From positions 558,001 to 622,000 of the forward strand of contig JAQGEQ010000270.1 of assembly GCA_034620365.1 (NCBI GenBank): a stretch of DNA of 64,000 nucleotides. Reading direction: 5' to 3'. The notes under the pieces are model-generated. The model did no database searches. It was not told where the DNA came from and saw only the letters and a program-made list of their open reading frames with translations. This document shows, one piece after another, positions 52,143-64,000 of the stretch. Position 1 is the first letter of the stretch. Each line of letters begins with the position of its first letter. The translations under genes were made by a program, and so were the position numbers. Source of the stretch: Pegea sp. RAD2-039. Lineage: Eukaryota > Chordata > Thaliacea > Salpida > Salpidae.

Positions 52143-55100
52143 ATGGCATTGAAAAAGCAGATAGAATTAATTAATAAACTTATTACTGAGGTTGTGAAGA
52201 AAGGTGACAATGACTTGGTGAAATTCCATGTTATTTTAAGTAATATCACCAAATTGTTAGATCTTATGTAAGTTTTTGATTATTTTATGGCTCTACAAAT
52301 ATTTTATCTATGAATAAGAAGTTTTAATTAAAAAATTATGTATAGAAAAACAGATAAACAAATTCAAATTGATAAAATTATGGATTTTCTTGTGACTTCA
52401 TATAGTGAAAAGAAATATGAGAATTTAGCAGAAAAGTAAGCTCATTTTTCATATATTTTACATACTGAGTTTTATTGATTGTTTTTATTTTCAGTATTAT
52501 TTCAATCATATCGAATAAAAAACTGAAGAATTCTCATCTAAGCTCATTGTCTTATTTAAACCCAACTTTTACGAGCAAAGATTTACATTTGGTTATTTAT
52601 CTTAAAAGGTAGTAGTTTTTTTGTTGTGACTTTTTTGTTTATAAACTTTTTATTATATTTTTCAGCGTATGTCAAACAGAGATCTCTAAAACTGAATGCA
52701 TTCGTGTCTTTCTTCTTTTAACTACTCACCATGACAAGAAAGTCAGAGGACCTTCAATTGTCCAACTAAGTAAAATGAAATCCATTGATGCTAAAAGCCA
52801 GTTTGATATTATTAACAAGATTGCCGATGTTTGTATTCTCAGATGAACCTTATTGATAAACTAACATTTGATCTTAACTAACTTTCAGACAATGACGAAG
52901 AAAATAGATTATATGCTGGACAATCAATTTATTACTTTGAAAAATATGTTGCAAAAGTTGTTTCCAGCTTATTTAGCAAAATTAAATGAAGTTTTTACAA
53001 CAAATCACTCTATCACCACTAAATTATTGACTTATTATAAAAAGGTATTTTGTTTTTGTTCGACTCAAACATTCAATTAACATTAATTTGAATTAGGGTT
53101 TTGAAGAACCTGACGAAGCTGTACAATTAGCAGCTATTTGTGGCTGGAAACAGTTTATTTGCTCACATTCAGGTTAGATTAGGCATATAAACCAGTTGTT
53201 ACAACTGATTGTGTTAAATAACAGCGGAACAAGTTGAAAAAAGACTCACAACCATCACAAGACCTCTTAGTGGTACAGTCTTCAACCATAAAAGTACATT
53301 TGTTGCTTGGTTGTCAGCTTATTGGAATCTTATTAAAAACCTCGACCCGAAATTATTACTTCCAAATTTATTAAAGAAAGTTTGTTGCTATTTACTTCTT
53401 AATTTGATGAAATTTGAAACTTTTTCATTTGTCAGATTTTACTGCCAGTTTTAGGAGTTTGTGTGAATATAAAACCCTGTAAATCAAAGTAACTGATTCT
53501 TTTACTAAAGTGAATTTCAAATATTTAAATTAGTCACGTGCTTTCAGGAAAAAGCCAGCAGCATCGTTTCCGTCTCTACTGGAAAAAGCTAAACTGGGTG
53601 CTGAGATGATCGGACATTTAACCATGTACCCTCTACCTCCAGAGATCACTCTTTGTTTTGGTGGTTTTACTTCAGTTTGATTTTATTACTAACTTTTAAT
53701 TGTATCTGTTTGCTTCTAGAATCTCTGCAGAATCCAATCCTTCATAATTTGAGTAACAATGAAGTCAGTATTAAAGCTCTTCAACCTTACCTTTGTGCCA
53801 TTTTAAGAATCATTTACAGCGGATCTCCGAATCATAGTATGCTCATCAACGATTCCACTCTTCATTCCTAATTTCAATCTTTTCAGTTTCTTTCATCTCT
53901 AATGCATGGGATCAAACAGTAAAATCTCTTTGCCCCGGAAAGATTAAGGACAAGGTCATATTTAATGGCATGCTAACAACTGTGGAGTCTTTAGCTCTGA
54001 AAAATACAAAACAATCTCCAATAATTATGGTTTGTTCCTCAATAGTTATTGAAACATCTGTTGTTAGAAAGAAATCTGTTTTCTACTTTTTATTGATATT
54101 AATTCATTGAATGAAACTTACAGCAACTTATATACTCATTGTGGGGTTGTCAGACTGGGATGTTCACTAACGAAGATAAATTATCGACCTATCCTCTTTG
54201 GGATCAGTTTATTGCAATTCTTTTTCATCCAAGAATTGTGAATGTTGCAAAGCAAGATAAACATAAGTCGGAATTCTATTTAATTGATTTGTTTTATATG
54301 AAGTTGTATCTTTAGCTTTGTCAAGTTGATCAAAGAATGGCCGAAACCTGATATGACTTTCGATAACAACGTCATCTACTTCGCTAATTCAATACTTGAC
54401 TCTTTAAGAGTTACTGATGAGATTTATTTGGATATATGGGCAGTTTTGGTTTCTAGAACCATCGATTTATTTACTCATAGCAAGGTTGATATCTAATAAC
54501 CAAAGAATTAATTTTGAAAATTCATTTGTTTTGTAGCCAGATGAAAATTCGATGAATGATGTTTATAGGTATTTGGAAAAATTGGTTCTATACCCAATAA
54601 ACTTTTTCGACTTGAATTCCGAAGGTGATTAAATCTAAACTTTGTTAAATACTAAAATGTTTCAAACATTTCTTGATACAATTACAGTGAACAACTCCGT
54701 ATGGGAAGATTTATATTTTCTTTTTCTTTCACTTCTAAAAGAAGAAGACTTCCCAAAACTCGTTGAAGTATTTGTCAAGTCCTTAGTTGGATGCTTAAGT
54801 AACTTTAAAACTGTGGTTAGCATCTACATCCTCTCACTGCGGGACTCTATTTTATTTTGGATTTATTTCAGGAGCATAACGAGAAGTTTACAGTTCTTGA
54901 AAACTTTCTTGGCAAGATTATGAACCATAAACCAAAAGTCATTTATATGGTTATGGATAATTTCTTAGAGATAGTTGTATGTCTTATGCTACGTTTAGTA
55001 ACAATTGTTAACTTTTGATGAATTGATTTCAGTCAAATCAAGAAAGTCTTTTTAAAAATCCCAAGTTCAGTCTTTACTGTTTTGAAGAAAGTCTAAAGAG

Positions 55101-56587
55101 TTTTAAATCAAAAGAAGATTATGATAAAATGTTGAAGAAGTATTTCAAAATCTTGCTTTCAGCAACCAAGTATGTACCAATTAGTTTTGAGACAAAGTAT
55201 TTGATATTTTACAATTTTAAGGAATGGAAGTAAGACTGTTAGCCAAATTTGGGCTTCTATCTCGGATAAAATAACTCCTCTTCATGAGGTAGATGAAAAT
55301 AAGTTCAATAAAAATGATCTGAAAAGCTGGAAGCTCTTCTGTCGTCATCGTTCCTTCAAATTTTCAAGGTCACTTTTTATCTCTTTTGTAAATTAGTTGA
55401 AATTCATTTTTAATAATTGCAAACTGAAGTCAGTGGGTTTATAATGTCCGTTGAAATTTTTCAGATATTCTGCGAAAACTGCAAAAAAACTGCGTAAGAA
55501 ACACTGATTCTTAAATTATAAATTCTTATATTTGAAGTCATAGAAATTAGCTATTTTGTTATTTTTTTTAAGTTGATAAAGATGGGAGGTCAAATATCTC
55601 TTCAAAAAACAAGAAAGGAATAAAGAAGTCTTTGAGTTTAGTTGATGAAAGCGACGATTTAGATGATAAACCTCTTTCACAACTAGCTAGCCTGATTCTT
55701 TTGGAGCATTCAAATTACCAAGATCCTGACATCACAGCTGACCAGGGAATCAAATATCAAAATATGAATAGTGAAAAACAGAAGGATGTCTGTGAAGTAG
55801 TGAAAAATCAATCAGAATTGAAAGAAGAACATGAAGGAACGAAAAATGGTCAAACTGTCGACTTTGAAAATATAATTGAAGAAGGTGTAGATAATGAAGA
55901 GATGGTTTTCTTACCCGCAAACTCAGGTGCGTCTTTTTCTCAGTTTGAACCTTCACTAAAATATTCAGCTATAGATTTTCTGCTTCCGACCACACAACAA
56001 AAACCGGCCAAGGGTTTGTTAAAGTCTTCATGTAACAAACCAATCACCAAGGTTTGCTTCTTACTAGTTACAATTACTTAAATGTCAACAAATATTTACT
56101 GATTTTGAAGAACCATCGAGTTAAGTTCAATGTGGAGTTGAATCAATGTCAGGAGTATAATGTGGATACACCAATGAAGCGAACCCCTCCAAGGTATGTT
56201 TCTACTTCTATTTATTCATCTTCTAATTCACATTTCATTGTTAGAAAGCGAAAACGTTGGCCGAGGTCGCATTTATTAGTCGATGGATCCCCACCTGCTA
56301 AAAAGTTAAACTTTCCTGCTTCGAGAGGCTTGATGCTCCTTAAAATGTCCCAAGCTAAGATTACTAAAGCTGACACTACTGTTGAAATTGCTGAAACTTC
56401 TAAAACATCTGGCTTTGAGATTGCTAGTGTTTTACAGCAAGCTCAAAATTTAAAATCTCGGGTAAAATGCTTGAACCAAACAGAAGTTGAAAAGTTAAGT
56501 ACAAATGAGTTAGCTGAGTTGCTTCATATAATCAACCCTCAATGTATTATTACAAAAACTTTGCATACAAGACTTTCAAAGAAATGA
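52143..56587 (+). CDS. RIF1: RIF1 homologue, compact, with PP1 docking motifs
   Basis: Twenty-two short exons close in phase into about 1051 residues (first 52143-52267, last 56245-56587), under half of the roughly 2470 of human RIF1. RIF1 recruits protein phosphatase 1 to oppose DDK at late replication origins and promotes end joining at breaks. The N-terminal 800 residues are an alpha-helical HEAT-like solenoid. RIF1-like blocks include VAWLSAYWNLI, the segment near AAICGWKQFI, and EMVFLPANSG, comparable to FVFIPPEG of vertebrate RIF1. Near the C terminus GLLK (898-901), a SILK-type motif, and RVKF (913-916), an RVxF motif, are spaced like the PP1-binding pair of RIF1. TP and SP sites follow within 40 residues. 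A C-terminal helical block ends the protein. The long disordered middle and the conserved DNA-binding CII region of vertebrates are not recognisable. A splice acceptor lies about 30 bases before the ATG. Confidence 0.8.
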
Positions 56588-58347
56588 AACTTTTTATATA
56601 TAAAATTTAGGACATAAAAAATCTTGTTCTTACATCTGATCTAAAAATGGTAGGTAATTCTAACTTCTTTCTAATTTACAAATAAACTCATATTTTACTA
56701 TACCAAGTTTTATCTCGTTTCACGTATCTCTGCATCTCGAATTTTTATTGGCGGTGAGCGATTTACTCCTTTTTATAATTTTTTTTATCATGTTTTATTT
56801 ACATGATAAATTCGTTTGAGTCAACAGCTCACAAATTACGAAATATTTTCAAAAGTTAATTTGTGTACATTTTCAATTTTATGTGAATAAAATATCCTTT
56901 TATAATTTTTTATTTTATTAAGATAGTGAAGTTTTTTACAAAAGTAAATTTAAAACAACTATATATCTATATTCACCCAAGATATAATTTTTGATATCTT
57001 AAATCTTTTGTACGAAGAAGATGATAATCAAGAAATAAAACTAATAATTTGATGAATCTTTTATTCAAGTTAAAGGTATAAAATTCCAAGTAACCGTAAT
57101 AGATAGGAAGATAAGAGGAGTATTTTGTTATAAAAATACAAATTATAAAGTCTTAATTTAACAAATTTCAAGCGCATACTTTCGTAAAATAAAGTTTTTT
57201 TTTAATTTTTATATTTTCTAATTTTGTACTACATCTGATAAAAGTTGGTTTATAAGTTAAACTAGAAAATAGATTTATCAATCATAATTCATGATGGCTA
57301 AACCAGGATCCTTAAAATGTTTATTAGGATAAAAGCATACATCGGTTTTGAAGCTTTTTAACTCAGTGTATCGCTGTTATAACCAAACAATTCACTAAAT
57401 AGAATGTACTTAAAAAATTGATTACTTTTAGATGACATATTTTGTAACAATTTTTACAAGTTACGCAACAGTGAAACAGTAGCAGTTATTAAACTTTAAA
57501 AAAATATCTTTGATCTAATGTTTGTTCGCATCTAAACCAATCAACAGAAATCCTATGAAAGATTTTACTGATTTAAAACGATATTTTTACCGATGTTTGT
57601 AAACTTAGCTATAAAGTGTTCATAGCTTTTACTAAACTAATTTTAATAACTAAATAATTTACATCATTTTTACTCTAATGTTTATTAAACTTTTTCTTTG
57701 ATAAAAATTATTGAAGCATAAGCCAAATACTATATAATATAATGATATAATTAAAATTTTTAAGTAGATTGTTTTTGATAATATAAAGTTATTATTAGAA
57801 AAATTCTTAATGTATCTGTCGAAAAAAGTGGATAAAGATGTCAAATAAAATAAATTATTGCAAATTAAGCTTTCTTAGTTTTTAGAGATAACAAAATAAA
57901 TAAAAATTAAAACTGATTTATCGAATATCGTAAAAATATTTTCTTATAGTTTAAACAATCTAAGTTGTAAAAATAGTTATTAGTAAGTTTTAAAAAATTA
58001 TTTTTAAGTTCAGACGTTAAAAAAAATAACTTGACTGTTAGAGGTCATTCATGTTTTCACACTTTTATTCACGTTGTAAAGTTTGATTTTAGCTATCAAT
58101 CTATTTGTAATAATAAGGTATTACCAGTACACAATTTTTAACGGCTTTTGTAGTATATTTTTCATTTTATGGCTAATTTGTTATGATAATTAAGTTTAAA
58201 AGATCTGACTAGCTGTTGACCGTTCAGAACTTTTAACCACTTGAGGCAGTATACTGGTAGTGAGGGTGTGGGCTAGTATGATGACGTAGTTCGTAAAGTA
58301 AGTCACTGTATTTTCGCATTCCTTGCAAACTAGCTAGCTACCTCGAG
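56588..58347. other. intergenic DNA between RIF1 and MYPT
   Basis: AT-rich spacer. The last 150 bases before the MYPT start are less AT-rich, include a TGATGACGTAG site near 58280 resembling half a CRE, and a palindromic CTAGCTAGCTA word, and probably form the core promoter region. Nothing else is recognised. Confidence 0.5.
56681..56686 (+). promoter_or_regulatory. polyadenylation signal AATAAA of RIF1
   Basis: A canonical AATAAA lies about 95 bases after the RIF1 stop codon in otherwise unremarkable sequence, a typical spacing for a short 3' UTR. Confidence 0.45.
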
Positions 58348-61300
58348 ATGGACGCTGACCATGCAAAGACAACTTGGACGGCTCGGGAGAAAAGAGAAGA
58401 ACAATTAAAAACTTGGCGAAACTCACAGACTGATGTTCAACCCGCTGTATTAAAAAATAAAAGTCCTAAAGTGAAATTTAATGAGGGTGCTGTGTTTTTA
58501 GCTGCTTGTTCAAGTGGAGATTTGCAAGAAGTTGATTATTTACTTAAAACAGGTTCTGATATTAATTGTGCTAACGTTGATGGATTGACAGCTCTCCATC
58601 AAGTGAGTCATTTTGATTGGTAGATTGCCACTAAAAAGATTATGAATGATTATTGCAAGATTTAGAGAGTTAATTTTCATCCTTATTTGTTTGTTTTTTA
58701 TTTGTTCCAACTTTTTATAGAAGTCCTAGCTTATCAAACTTTAGTGTATAACTATTTTAGAATATTTTGAAATCTAAATATGATATTTTATAAAGACTTA
58801 ACATGTTTTGATATTGAAAAGATTTGTTTTCAAAATTCAACTTTTGTGAGGATATTTTTTTTAATTTAATTTGTTTTAAGAATATTTTTTAGAATCAAAC
58901 TAAGGCTTAAAGTAATTGAATACAAAGACAAGCTAAAAATAAAATATCCTAAAAGTAAATTCATATTAACCATTCATATTTTTCTCTTTAATTTGTGTTT
59001 TTGATTTGATTATTATTCAATAAATACTTGGGATTTTATTTCTTGTTATTAGTGTAACTTTTGAATTAGTTTTTGTTTGATAAATGTTTTAAAATAAATT
59101 GAATAATTTATAAAGATAGGTTAAAAAATAGAAATAAATTCCTTACTATAAAAGTTTAAAGTTCTAAGTTTATAAAATAGTTTAATTTATACCCTTTTAA
59201 TTAATCACTAAAAAAATTAGATAGTTATTATAATATTTTCATTTGTTATTAAAGTACAACTAAATGACTTGCTAATTGAGTAGAATTTTTGTTATTTAGA
59301 AAATAATCATATAGTGTTTTGAATTTATTTCTTAGAGTAGATTTAGAGCAAAGTCAAGTTTATATTTTCATTTTTGAGTTAATTCATTACTTTACCTTTA
59401 TAGTGGTTAATTTCATCAAAAGTACTTTATAGCTTGTTAAATTGAATTATTCTGATTGTAATTAAAAATTTTTCTCATTCATATGCAAAGTTTGTAATTA
59501 TAGAAGTGATTAATGTTTAGTTATTAGTGATACAATATCTTACTTAAAATATTTATAATTCATTTTATTATTTAAGATTTTCTTATCATTTACTATTTTA
59601 GATTGAATTTTTTTTCTATAAATAAAAATTATTTTTATTAATATTAAAAGTTTATTATTAATATTTATTGATAAACTTTGTCAACAAATGATGATGTCAT
59701 AACTATTTTATTTCAAAAGCCAGATAAAAGAAATAAAATTTATTTTATGAGTGATTTTATTTATACAATTTATTTATTTTTTCATAAATTACTTAACTGT
59801 ATAAATAATTTATAAATTACAATTGAGTTGATCAAATTAAAAGTTTGGTTTTTCAACCATAAACATATTTTGTTTTTATTATAATAGTTGAATAAAACTG
59901 AAATAAAATATGGAATTTGTAAATTTTTATATAATGTTTTTTTCATATAACTTCATATGATTATGTCAAAAGAAATATGAATTCAATTGTCATCATTTGT
60001 GGTGATTTTTAGTGATAGTCTCTGTTTGTATTGTTAAAACTTCTTTTCCAAAATCAATTTTGAATTATATTTTTTATTTTCATAATTGACTTCTGTAATT
60101 TGTTATGATATTCTGTTAAAATGTTTATTTATTTTAATAATTGGGATTTTGTTTTGGTATCTGTTTTTATACTGATTATTTACCTAAAACTTATTATTTC
60201 ATTTAACTTTGTACTCATCAAAGCTTAAGTAAATATTTTAATAATTTTTTTTGGCTTTTATGTTCCCTAATGTTTAGCTAAATATAAAAGTGTCACCATT
60301 TCATAACCTGCTATAAATTAGAATATTCATTGCATAAGGTTCATCTCATTTTTGTTTTTAATTTTATATAACAAAATGAATACTACTTAATAAATATATA
60401 TTTAGAAATATCATTAATATCTATTTAGCTGAAGTTTTTGTAAAGCTTACCCAGATAATTAGCTTTGAAAATACTCTTTATACTATCTGAGTATTTTACA
60501 AAAGCAGAAAAAATCATTTCTTCAAAAATATTTCAGACTCTATTTATGTGTCTTCATCATATTTGATGTATGATAATATAAATTTCATAAAAATGTTATA
60601 AACTTAACTTTTTATTTACGAAAAATTTTAACATTCAAATAATTTATCTTCTTAAATTGCATATCTCTTTATCTACAATTATTTTAGGATAAAAACAATT
60701 TTATTTTTAATGATTCACTTCAAATTTTGAAATCATTTATTAGTGCTTTAAGGGGGCAATACAATGAGGTCATTTTTAAAAACAAAAAAGCACTTAATTC
60801 TTTTAAATTTATATTTGGAGATTTAATAAAATTGAAAAAGTAATAAATCAAAAAATTGCCACTATAACGCAGTTGACATTGTGTACTAATATTTACATAA
60901 AATAACTTTTGTTGAAAAAAGATACTTTTACTTTAGGCATGCATTGATGAAAAACTTGATGTCGTCAAATTTCTTGTAAATAAAGGAATAGTGGTTGACC
61001 AGCAGGACAATGAGGGCTGGACACCTTTGCATGCCGCCGCTTCTTGCGGATTTCTTGATATTGCCAGGTTTTTACTCATTCCTACATCTATTTGCAATTT
61101 TATTTTTTTTGCTATTCAAGTTATTGTAACTTTTGTTTGAATTAAAACAGATTTTTGGTGAAGAATAAAGCAAATGTTGCTGCTGTGAATAGTGAGGGTG
61201 ATATACCTGCAGACATCACAGAAGATGATGACATGAAAGATTACTTGGAAGATGAAATTGCTTCACAAGGTGAGTTTTTATGAAACTTTCTAGTTTTACT

Positions 61301-64000
61301 ACAACTCTGTAATAACGAGATCTAATCCGATTTTGTTTTATCAGATTGATTAAATTTAAATATTCTTCAGAATTTCTTGTTTTATTTGAATATCTTAAAT
61401 ATATAATTTCTAAATAAAGAAACTTATCTCATAAGTATCAAACTTATCGAAATATATTTGTTATATTTTTATGTTTAAAAGTGATTATATAACATTAAAG
61501 CTCATCTTAGGGTTAGATGTTGAAGAAGCGAAAAACAAAGAAAGGCGTTTGATGCTTGCTGATGCAAAAGATATTTATGATTGTGTTTCAAACGGAGGAA
61601 AGCTGAAAATTCCAAAACATCCCAAATCTGGAGCAACTCCACTGCATGTTGCAGCTGCTAAAGGTTATAATGAAGTACTCAAGTAAGTAATAACTAGTAA
61701 CTTAGATTGGTTGAATGGTTGGTAAATTTGTGAGACATCTTAGCAACTTGCTTTTGCAGAATCCTAATTCAAGCAGGACTTGACATAAATGCTTATGATA
61801 ATGATAAATGGACTCCTCTGCATGCTGCATCACATTGGGGTCAAGAAGAAGCTGCAAAGATTCTCTCTGACAAGGGAGCTAACTTCACAGCGCGAAGTAA
61901 ACTTGGACAAACTCCTTTAGATGTAGCAGATGATGATATGATCAAATACATGGAACGACTTGAAATTCAACAATCTCTTAATGTACTTTTCATCTTCTTC
62001 TTCATTTGATCCTCATCTTCATCTTCACAGAATAACAAGAAAGATCTCAACGCCAAATTTCACATAAGCTCGTTGAGCGCGAATGATGACGTCACATCGT
62101 CGTCTTCCTCAGCAGCTGAAGATGAGTCTTCATCAGAAGAAGAAGTCGCAGAGACGCGCGTCCTCGCCAAACCTCCTCTTGCATCCCACTTGGTGACTAC
62201 GCAACCGCCCTTGTCTCTCTCGACTTCCGGTAGCGATCTGCATGTGACGTCAGCACTACCCTACGTCAGTCGACGTCACAACCGACCCGCGTCTATCCAT
62301 GTAACCACACCAGTCCAGATAAAGACCAGCGACCACGAGACGCCGTCATCAATGGCAACCAAGAAGACACACGAGAAACCAACAGTGATGGTAAGCAGCG
62401 CGACTCATAACAACCGTAACCAGTTAACACCGCGTCCACTAGGTGACGCCAAATGAACGAAACTTGGGAATGAAGGAGAATGCCCCGTCTACTTGGCGGT
62501 CAGGTAATCCCCTCCCATCTTTACCCGTCCATTTGTGGCCCTTTTCAATCTTGTCCACTTCAGGTCTTCGTAAAACGGGAAGCTTTGAAGAGAAGCAGCA
62601 GGCAACGCCGCGCATCTCGTCAGGGATCAACAATCGCCACGTCTTCACGCCCAAACGACCCACAGATATCGTCAAGGTTTGTGGTTGCCATGTGCTGACG
62701 TCACGTGGTAGTTGTTGATGATGACGTCACTACAGCAACAGCAACAGGAAGCTAGCAACGAAGCAGCTGGAAGTAAGATTCGAACAGCGCGAGTAGCTCC
62801 TCTTTTGGACACAGCGAAGAACTTCTCGAGAAGGGAGGAACCTTTTACTTGGTAACTTCCTTCCCTTTTTCTCACGCACCATTTCTAAACCCTTCTTCTG
62901 TTTGCAGTCAACCACCAACCAACAACATCATCATCGACAACAAAAAGTTTGTTTCAATTTCTTCTCTTTTCTTATTTCTTTCATCTTCATCTTAAGCTCT
63001 GACGTCATTTCGCGTTCACCGCGCTTCTTGCGTCTCGAGTCTTCTGAACGGTTGCAAATGCGACGAATGAACAGCTTTACATCGTCGATGATGATGTTCG
63101 GGCGGTTAGAAGAAGCAAGCGCGATTCCGCGATCGCACTCGTCGTCACTCCTCGCCATCAACGATAGGTTTGAAGCTTCTGGAAGCTTCCACGAGTCGCT
63201 AATTCGACTGCTGCTGCTTCAAACCGGGGCACAATTTCCCCATTTTTAATTCCCCAAATTCAGTCGTCGCGAAACTAATCGGCTAATCAGCTTCTTTCAA
63301 CCAACCAATCAGTTTTCTTCATTCTTTGTTTTTTGTAGCAGCATCGCGACCGTTGGAGAAGACTCGAAAGATGAGGACAGTTTGTAAGTTACCACTCTTC
63401 TCATTTTAGTATATTTTGCTCATCATGCTCTTGTGACGTCATAGAGAGCAGAAGCAAGATAAACGAAGGTCTCATCTACAACCGGTTCGCGACGAAGAAG
63501 CAGAAGCGCAGCGGAAAGCGCGATCGCGTCGCGAACGACAAACGCGTCGATCCACACAGGGAGTCACACTCGGTAAGATCCTCATCACCGCTCTCTAGTA
63601 ATTACAAGTACTAACGATGACGTCATAGATGTGTACGAGGAAGCGAAGCGTCACATTAGTACGATGCAACGAAAACGCGATGAGTCGAATTCGGCGGGAG
63701 CGCGCTCTTCGGGTATCTTCGACTCGGATCTAGACGGCAAAGGATCAAATGTTAGTACCTTAAATCTTACGAACGCTCGTTACTCATCTTTGACGTCATC
63801 AGGGATCGTTGTCACGGCGACGTCAGCTGGATGGAAACGCTATTTCCAACTCGTCGTCATCACAACAGCAGCAAGCTTCCACGACCGCGCTTCCGGCTGG
63901 TTACATCCCTCAAGACAAACGGATCAAAGCCGGAAGTGATGTCAGGCCCACCTGCTATCTGCATCCCGCCCATGGTACCCCTAAACTCCTTATGACGTCA
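58348..64000 (+). CDS. PPP1R12A: myosin phosphatase targeting subunit (MYPT/PPP1R12), 3' end beyond the window
   Basis: Fifteen exons are visible: 58348-58602, 60937-61067, 61151-61269, 61511-61682, 61760-61982, 62031-62390, 62443-62503, 62564-62676, 62736-62851, 62908-62946, 62997-63167, 63339-63383, 63445-63572, 63629-63750 and 63803 to about 63972. MYPT holds the PP1 catalytic subunit on myosin II and controls contractility. The KVKF docking motif (41-44) is followed at once by ankyrin repeats with strong family identity (GAVFLAACSSGDLQEV, NVDGLTALHQ, DNEGWTPLHAAASCGFLDI, PLHVAAAKGYNEVLK). Downstream are a Ser/Glu-rich linker, STWRSGLRKTGSF, and PVRDEEAEAQRKARSR leading into RRSTQGVTL, where Thr639 matches the Rho-kinase inhibitory site. 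The C-terminal coiled coil lies beyond the window. Intron 1 is 2.3 kb; from exon 6 on, introns shrink to 48-61 bases (one of 171) and the sequence turns GC-rich. Exons 10-12 are supported only by phase and splice sites. Confidence 0.93.
62087..64000. repeat. cluster of TGACGTCA octamers
   Basis: Exact copies of the palindrome TGACGTCA occur at 62087, 62245, 62696, 62722, 63000, 63434, 63618, 63791 and 63993. Four of them sit 3-6 bases before the AG acceptors at 62735, 63444, 63628 and 63802. Others lie in exons. Elsewhere in the window I found only 10372, also against an acceptor, and 36003, in an exon just after one. The octamer is the cyclic-AMP response element consensus, but the link with splice sites suggests a different role or origin. 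Confidence 0.85.

Noticed and set aside
62439-63249. Several open frames of 60-115 codons on both strands
   Set aside because: They run across GC-rich exons and short introns of MYPT, where stops are rare by composition; the spliced plus-strand frame explains the region.
1-64000. CRISPR arrays, bacterial operons, tRNA or rRNA genes
   Set aside because: No regularly spaced direct repeats with unique spacers, no tRNA A/B-box pairs and no rRNA-like blocks were seen; the DNA is clearly from an animal nucleus.

Overview
The window is animal nuclear DNA, strongly AT-rich overall. It carries spliced genes with GT-AG introns, an even-skipped/Evx homeobox gene, an IkappaB kinase with a NEMO-binding tail, a myosin phosphatase targeting subunit (MYPT) and a RIF1 homologue. 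Many introns are only about 45-60 bases long. An Evx gene plus an IKK alpha/beta-type kinase points to a bilaterian or cnidarian-grade animal. Short introns, splice acceptors just upstream of several start codons and a tight same-strand gene cluster would fit a spliced-leader user such as a tunicate, but the species is inference only.

Layout. 1-76 may hold the last coding exon of a gene running in from the left. 1955-6342 (+) encodes a secreted cysteine-rich protein with trefoil-like and thrombospondin type-1 modules. 6343-9104 holds decayed non-LTR retrotransposon remains and a tandemly duplicated element tail. 9105-16107 is a compact minus-strand cluster, transcribed right to left: SMAP-like small acidic protein, two tandem intronless zeta-crystallin-type quinone oxidoreductases, and SMARCAL1. 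A gene desert of about 9.8 kb separates this from Evx (25931-29279, +). Then come a CALML4-type EF-hand protein (32695-33698, +), IKK (34783-38148, -), a cationic amino acid transporter of the SLC7 CAT group (41697-48850, +), RIF1 (52143-56587, +) and MYPT (58348 to the right edge, +, incomplete).

Exon models were built by hand from reading frames and splice sites. For the secreted protein, SMARCAL1, SMAP, Evx, CALML4, IKK, CAT, RIF1 and MYPT the intron phases close from start to stop, or to the window edge. SMARCAL1 (fork remodelling) and RIF1 (replication timing and break repair) both act on DNA. RIF1 and MYPT are neighbours that both carry protein phosphatase 1 docking motifs. I see no common pathway uniting the whole window.

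The most unusual signal is the palindrome TGACGTCA. It is packed into the GC- and CpG-rich 3' half of MYPT and repeatedly sits directly against 3' splice sites there, and once more in a SMARCAL1 intron. Other points of note: a quinone oxidoreductase paralogue that has lost its nucleotide-binding glycine motif, an IKK whose activation loop keeps only one of the two canonical serines, and a compact RIF1.
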